From Allolobophora icterica (Eukaryota; Annelida; Clitellata; Crassiclitellata; Lumbricidae), in contig OY744605.1 in the NCBI GenBank assembly GCA_963556255.1, forward strand, positions 6,567,122 to 6,631,121: a DNA stretch of 64,000 nt. Direction: 5' to 3'. The first letter of the stretch is position 1. Every line of letters begins with the position of its first letter. A program made the translations under genes and the position numbers. Of this stretch, positions 58,848-64,000 are shown piece after piece. Below the pieces are notes generated by a model that ran no database searches, had not been told where the DNA came from, and saw only the letters and a list, made by a program, of their open reading frames with translations.

Positions 58848-58990
58848 CGCATGGCTTCGACCCTAATTTTTCAATGAATTGATCGGGTGAGATCCTTCAC
58901 CACCGCTACCCGTTTGAATGGATGCCACGCCATTTAAGGTCCCCGTGTACGGACCGTGCTATAGCGAACGTGTGGCCTCGACCCTATACT
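58848..58990 (-). repeat. SINE family D fragments
   Basis: AATTTTTCAATGAATTGATC, CACCACCGCTACCCGTTTGA and AAGGTCCCCGTGT match 57290-57400. A second partial repeat of the end follows. Confidence 0.65.
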
Positions 58991-59009
58991 CATATCTCAG
59001 TGAATTGAT

Positions 59010-59560
59010 CTGGATATCTATGTGTGCGTGTGTGTATCTTTATATATTTAAACATAGATACAAAATAATGTAAAATTGTCCGCATCTAATACCGAAACAT
59101 CTTTGTGTGTGTATATTTAGTTAGATACATAAATATGCATGAGACCATATATATTTATAAGCATATATCTGTGTATAAATATATACATATGTATACATAT
59201 ACACGAAGATGTATAAGAACGTGCATATATTTGCATTCTTGAACACTCACACAGATATTCATATATTTATATATTGTTCAGTCCTATATATATGGAATAT
59301 ATACATATATCTATAGACACAGTATACGTGTATATATACATAAGCATATTTAGTTGCTATATGTATAACCTATACCAGCCTACAGCACACACACGCACCT
59401 ACATACACATATATGTATATATATATGTATTAGTCTATACGTATATATACATATATCTGTGTATGTATAAACCTATATATGTGTGTATATATATATATAC
59501 ATGTATATATATATTTGCATGTGTATATATATGTGCATACGTATATATAGGTTAAGTCAG
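59010..59560. repeat. TATATACATATG-rich tract
   Basis: AT-rich imperfect dinucleotide repeats. The Tyr/Ile-rich frame at 59274-59555 is a by-product. Confidence 0.9.
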
Positions 59561-59704
59561 TGGTCGGTCGTTTGAATGGGTCTCCGGATGACCGTCTCTC
59601 CTTCTGAGTCTGTCGTCTATTAAACGAAACGAGTTGGACGCCGCACAGAGAGTGACTTACAACCGCCGAGCCTTGTGACTCAGCGCTGATTGCTAAGGAA
59701 GAAC

Positions 59705-60120
59705 CACCACGGACAGCCAGGCAGACAGACAGACAGACAGAGGAACAGTCAGGCAGGCAGGATGACGGACAGACAGGCAGGCAGACAGGCAGACAGACAG
59801 GCAGGCAGACAGACAGAAAAACAGGCAGACAGGCAGGCAGACAGACAGACAAACAGGCAAGCAGACAGGCAGACAGGGTATACGACAGACAGAAAGGCAG
59901 GGAGGCAGGAAGGCAGATAGACAGACAAATGGACAAAAAGACAGGGCGTAGCAGAGAGGCAGGCAAGCAGCAGGCATGCAGAAGATAAAATATACAGGCA
60001 GGCATTTAGGTATGAAGGCAGGCAGACATACAGGCACGTAGTCAAGCAGGGAGGCAGACAGGGAGGCAGGCAGGGAGGCAGGCAGGCAGAGAGGCAAGCA
60101 GGTAGGCAAGTGGTCAGGCA
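59705..60120 (+). repeat. CAGACAGG/GGCAGGCA array
   Basis: Degenerate 4 and 8-bp units. All - frames stay open with Cys/Leu/Pro-rich peptides and are not genes. Confidence 0.95.
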
Positions 60121-60308
60121 GAAAACAGCAGTAGGTAACTCCATTCCGAGGTAGAGGACCTTGACTGAGCGACTGGTTCTAAAGAGGCAGCGCTTCAATT
60201 TATAAATGTCTACGTTGGCTGGGTTCTATCGGTGAATCATTTCCCTACATTGCTGCTTCTCTTAGGCGACTGGTCTTCCTCTTAGAGTTTCGGAAAAGCA
60301 GTATAAAA

Positions 60309-60565
60309 GATGCGTCATTGTACAGTGGTTAGCGTGCTGGACTATTAATCGAGAGATCATAGGTTCAAATCCCTGCAAGGGCAGAAATTTGTGTAGATTA
60401 TTACTGCTCCACCTGCGCCCCCTAGCCAACTCAGCTACAATGAGCACATTGGCGATATACTGTCGGTGGGAAGACGAGACGGCGAGGGAGATTAAGAAAT
60501 ATGAAGTCATTAACACTTCATATCCATGGGCTAGCTTAAGTGACTGCTCTTCTTTTTCGTATGCG
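60309..60565 (+). repeat. tRNA-derived SINE, family A
   Basis: The head reads CATTGTACAGTGGTTAGCGT and AGGTTCAAATCCC; the B box is near consensus. The body and tail fit the family (GTGGGAAGACGAGACGG; AGCTTAAGTGACTGCT). Confidence 0.8.
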
Positions 60566-60839
60566 CAATTTTTTGCGCATCCATTATTTTTCTGAAGACT
60601 AATCCGTGTCACATCAGTCAATCACTGTGGGCGCATGCGCGACCTGATTACAGCCAATCATTGACTTGAATTGAATGGCCATTTAATGACTTGTCAACAG
60701 CAACATCCAATCAATACAAGGTTGTGACGACGCAATTCACAGCGACTGATGCTGGGATAGTAGCAAGTGCAGTCAGATATGACGATCAGTACTGCCTGGC
60801 CCTACCTTATGAAATGCCAACTGCTTGGTGACCTTGGAA

Positions 60840-61395
60840 AGAATGCGAAGAAGATGCAAGGCAACAACTACAGCAAGAAGAAGAACGGAAGTAGAAGAAG
60901 AGCAAGAAGAACAAGAACAAAAGGTACAGAAACAAAAATAACCAGCTGAAGAACACGAACACGAACAAGAAGAACAAGAACCAGCCGGAAATGGATGCAA
61001 AAAAGAAGAGCAACAAAACAAGAACAAGATGAACACGAAGAAGAGCAAGAAGAACGAGGAGGAGAAGAAGGAAGACAAGGAGGAGGAGGAGGAGGAGGAG
61101 GAGAAGAAGAAGAAGAAGAAGAAGAAGAAGAAGAAGAAGAAGAAGAAGAAGAAGAAGAAGAAGAAGAAGAAGAAGAAGAAGAAGAAGAAGAAGAAGAAGA
61201 GGAAGAGGAAGAGGAAGAGGAAGAGGAAGAGGAAGAGGAAGAGGAAGAGGAAGAGGAAGAGGAAGAGGAAGAGGAAGAGGAAGAGGAAGAAGAAGAAGAA
61301 GAAGAAGAAGAGGAAGAGGAAGAGGAAGAAGAAGAAGAAGAAGAAGAAGAAGAAGAAGAAGAAGAAGAAGAAGAAGAAGAAAAAGAAGAAGAGTG
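60840..61395 (+). repeat. (GAA)n and (GAGGAA)n microsatellite
   Basis: Purine-only DNA from about 61,050 to 61,395, preceded by AAGAACAAG-type sequence. Glu, Lys, Arg or Phe homopolymer frames are artefacts. Confidence 0.95.
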
Positions 61396-61639
61396 CCAAT
61401 AAACGTGGCTGCATTTTTTGCCCTGACCTAGGTGACGCGGCTGTTTTGCTTGCTAACTCCCACTTTATCTAGTTACTCATCGAATTCGGGGATTGGCACA
61501 TCTTAGATCTGTGTCAACAGATCAACCGAAAGAGTCGAACAGATCCGCTTATTACTCCTTTGTCTAAGTTCTATTCTTCATTTGTGGCAATTATCCAAGT
61601 TCAGTTACTTTTATAAATGTGCGATGAAAAAATAGAAGT

Positions 61640-61722
61640 ATTCATGGTGGGGATTTTAGCCTCCGAACTCTTGGTGGACAGTCCAGCGCGCTAACCATTA
61701 GATTCTATCACGAACCCCAGTG
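61640..61722 (-). repeat. SINE family A head fragment
   Basis: The - strand reads ATCTAATGGTTAGCGCGC and GAGTTCGGAGGCTAAAATCC, the tRNA-like part only. The body is missing. Confidence 0.55.
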
Positions 61723-61984
61723 CTAAAATAACACTGCCTTGAACCAAAAATGTTCACTTTCAAGCCAGACCAGTGAGCAAATACATCACATCGATAGTAC
61801 ACACATTAGCACATAGCACATATTAGCACATAGCACATATTAGCACATTATTATTCAACTTATCTCTAATTTTGACCCTGAGTTAATATGTTTGTCAAAG
61901 ACTAATATCCCGTAAGGAAGGCCCAGAATTGTATTTCAAAATGGTAACTTCTATAACGACAAGGCTTCCTCCATCTATTTTTCT

Positions 61985-62082
61985 TCCTCCTCCTGTTCCT
62001 CCTCCTCCTCCTCCTCCTCCTCCTCCTCCTCCTCCTCCTCCTCCTCCTCCTCCTCCTCCTCCTCCTCCTCCTCTTCCTCCTG
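61985..62082 (+). repeat. (CCT)n microsatellite
   Basis: About 95 bp of CCT/TCC repeats. Confidence 0.95.
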
Positions 62083-62084
62083 TT

Positions 62085-62165
62085 CTTGACGAGGTGAGGC
62101 TTCAATTTGGAGTGGAAAGCCTGTGTCGTGATAAGTAGAGGAGCCTGAGGCAGATGACCGTGGAT
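62085..62165 (+). pseudogene. LINE 3'-end fragment
   Basis: CTTCAATTTGGAGTGGA, GTAGAGG and CTGAGGCAGA match the fragment at 31955-32030. Confidence 0.4.
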
Positions 62166-62399
62166 GAGCTGCGATATTGGTAAATAAACTGAGAACGGTC
62201 TCGATATCTTTCCTTTTTCTTTTGGATCTGTCTTTTTTTTCGCATTTTGTCTTGTTTCTTTCTGTTCGTTTAATTAAATCTGATTAAGCGTAAATTTTCG
62301 ATGTCAACGAGAAGAGGATTACAGGCGATTAGAGTCACGCAAGGAGAAGAATTTTCTGTTGACGTGTCAGCTGAGGTTCTCATTGTTTGTTTTAGTCTA

Positions 62400-62995
<596 letters not shown>

Positions 62996-63108
62996 TCTGA
63001 CATAGCGTCAATCTCTGTCTTCTAATTATAAAAGAGTCCACTGTTCCGTAAATCTGCAAATTATGGTTGTGGCTTGTCTTCAGCCTTCTCTTTAAACTTC
63101 AACACTTG

Positions 63109-63109
<1 letters not shown>

Positions 63110-63147
<38 letters not shown>

Positions 63148-63425
63148 GTATATACACATATTCCTCCCTCCTTCTCCTCCTACTCTTCCGCTTCCTCTTT
63201 CTCCTCCTCTACCTCTCTCTTCTGCTCCTCTACCTCTTCCTCCTTCTCCTCTTCCTCTTCCTCTTCCTCCGTCTCCTCTTATTTCTCCTCTTCTTCTTCC
63301 TTCTCCTCTTCTTCTTCCTTCCTCTCCTCTTCCTTCTCCTTCCTCTCCTCTTCCTCCTCCTTTTCCTCCTCTTCCTACTCCTCCTCCTCCTCTTCCTTCT
63401 CCTCCTATCACTTTCTGCTGCGTTT
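63110..63425 (+). repeat. (CTGT)n then CTTCCTCCT-type pyrimidine tract
   Basis: A short CTGT run (63110-63145) is followed by 260 bp of imperfect TCC/TTC repeats. Confidence 0.95.
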
Positions 63426-63539
63426 TCTCCGTTTTCTCCCAGCGCTCCTTCATTTCCACTCTTCATTTCCTCTCCTTTCTCCCTCTCCCTTCCATCCACG
63501 GCAGAGAAGCATGTCTTTGGAAATGAACTCCGTCATGCA

Positions 63540-63730
63540 TAAAGAGCCCGCTCCACGGGGACGCCCACCAGGCCCCCACCGCCCCATCCCTAGAAGGGCA
63601 CGCCAAACGACGGCCGGGCTCCCCTCTTCCCTCAGCCCGCCCGTGACTGACCGCCTCGGCCTCGCTCCCACAGCCGCAGCAAGCACCGTCGGTCGAGCCG
63701 CCGTCTTATGGGCGGACGGAGCCGGCTATT
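63540..63730 (+). other. GC-rich, CpG-containing patch
   Basis: This ~190-bp stretch is clearly richer in G+C and CpG than its surroundings and contains GGCCTCGCTCCCACAG, an acceptor-like site. It could be a small CpG island or 5' exon of a gene beyond the window; nothing proves this. Confidence 0.3.
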
Positions 63731-63794
63731 GGAAATCAATAATCATTTTTGGCACACGGTGTAATCGATTCAGCGCTTGGAGTACGTACTTGCG

Positions 63795-64000
63795 AGGGAG
63801 TGGGAGACACGGAGGGAAGGAGGAAGATAGAGGGAGACAGAAGGATGGAAGGGGCCATGGAAACACTGAGGGAGGCAGAGAGATGAAAGGAAACATGGAA
63901 ACAGGAAGGGCGGCAGAGAGATGGAAGGAAACATGGAAACAGGAAGGAAGGCAGAGAGATTGAAGAGAACATGGAAAAACAGAGGGAGACAGAGAGATGG
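63795..64000 (+). repeat. Minisatellite, ~35-bp GA-rich unit
   Basis: Four or more copies of GGCAGAGAGATGGAAGGAAA and ACATGGAAACAGGAAG-like sequence continue to the window edge. Confidence 0.85.

Noticed and set aside
60309..60380. Possible tRNA gene
   Set aside because: The A and B boxes are present, but no cloverleaf is evident and the SINE body follows; all tRNA-like segments here belong to SINEs.
60773..61472. Long Phe- and Glu/Lys-rich frames on both strands
   Set aside because: These are translations of a purine microsatellite. There is no start, domain or splice support.

Overview
The window is animal nuclear DNA. It has spliced exons with GT/AG borders, LTR, hAT, LINE and SINE transposons, and very dense microsatellites. 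The only host gene I can name is the 3' half of an anillin gene on the + strand (about 732-21,847). Its last ten exons join in phase and encode the anillin homology region and the C-terminal PH domain. The Gmr1-type retrotransposon, the octamer TAGGCCTA and the simple-repeat load suggest a marine metazoan, perhaps a deuterostome, but no species can be fixed from the sequence alone.

Layout. (1) 1-21,850: anillin exons and introns. The intron between exons 3,025-3,148 and 16,102-16,240 holds a 12.2 kb Ty3/gypsy element (3,638-15,863), antisense to the gene, with 2,213-bp LTRs that look identical, 4-bp target duplications, a tRNA-Leu-type primer site, a polypurine tract and a long gag-pol frame. 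Its first ORF begins inside the 5' LTR. (2) 21,850-43,800: no host gene seen. It holds three non-autonomous hAT elements with perfect 8-bp target duplications (25,302-26,441; 30,697-31,535; 41,758-43,161), a pair of ~530-bp inverted repeats (26.7 and 29.4 kb), LINE fragments, SINEs, perfect hairpins and very long microsatellites. (3) 43,824-56,093: a Gmr1-like element (integrase before reverse transcriptase) on the - strand, split by a sibling in the opposite orientation (47,976-53,674). Each has 432-bp LTRs and its own 5-bp target duplication. The inner copy keeps one long gag-pol frame but has lost the whole reverse transcriptase by an exact in-frame 813-bp deletion. (4) 56,100-64,000: LINE and SINE fragments, minisatellites, very long pyrimidine or purine simple repeats and a small GC-rich patch.

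How the parts relate. Anillin is the only endogenous gene function visible; the rest is mostly a record of transposition. The three LTR elements look recent, since the LTRs within each pair match by eye and their main frames are long. The Gmr1 LTRs carry a compact promoter: a CRE palindrome, a perfect three-unit heat-shock element and a TATA box. The nested opposite copies form a roughly 12-kb imperfect palindrome that could give double-stranded RNA. Most long open frames outside the named elements are by-products of simple repeats and are not called as genes.
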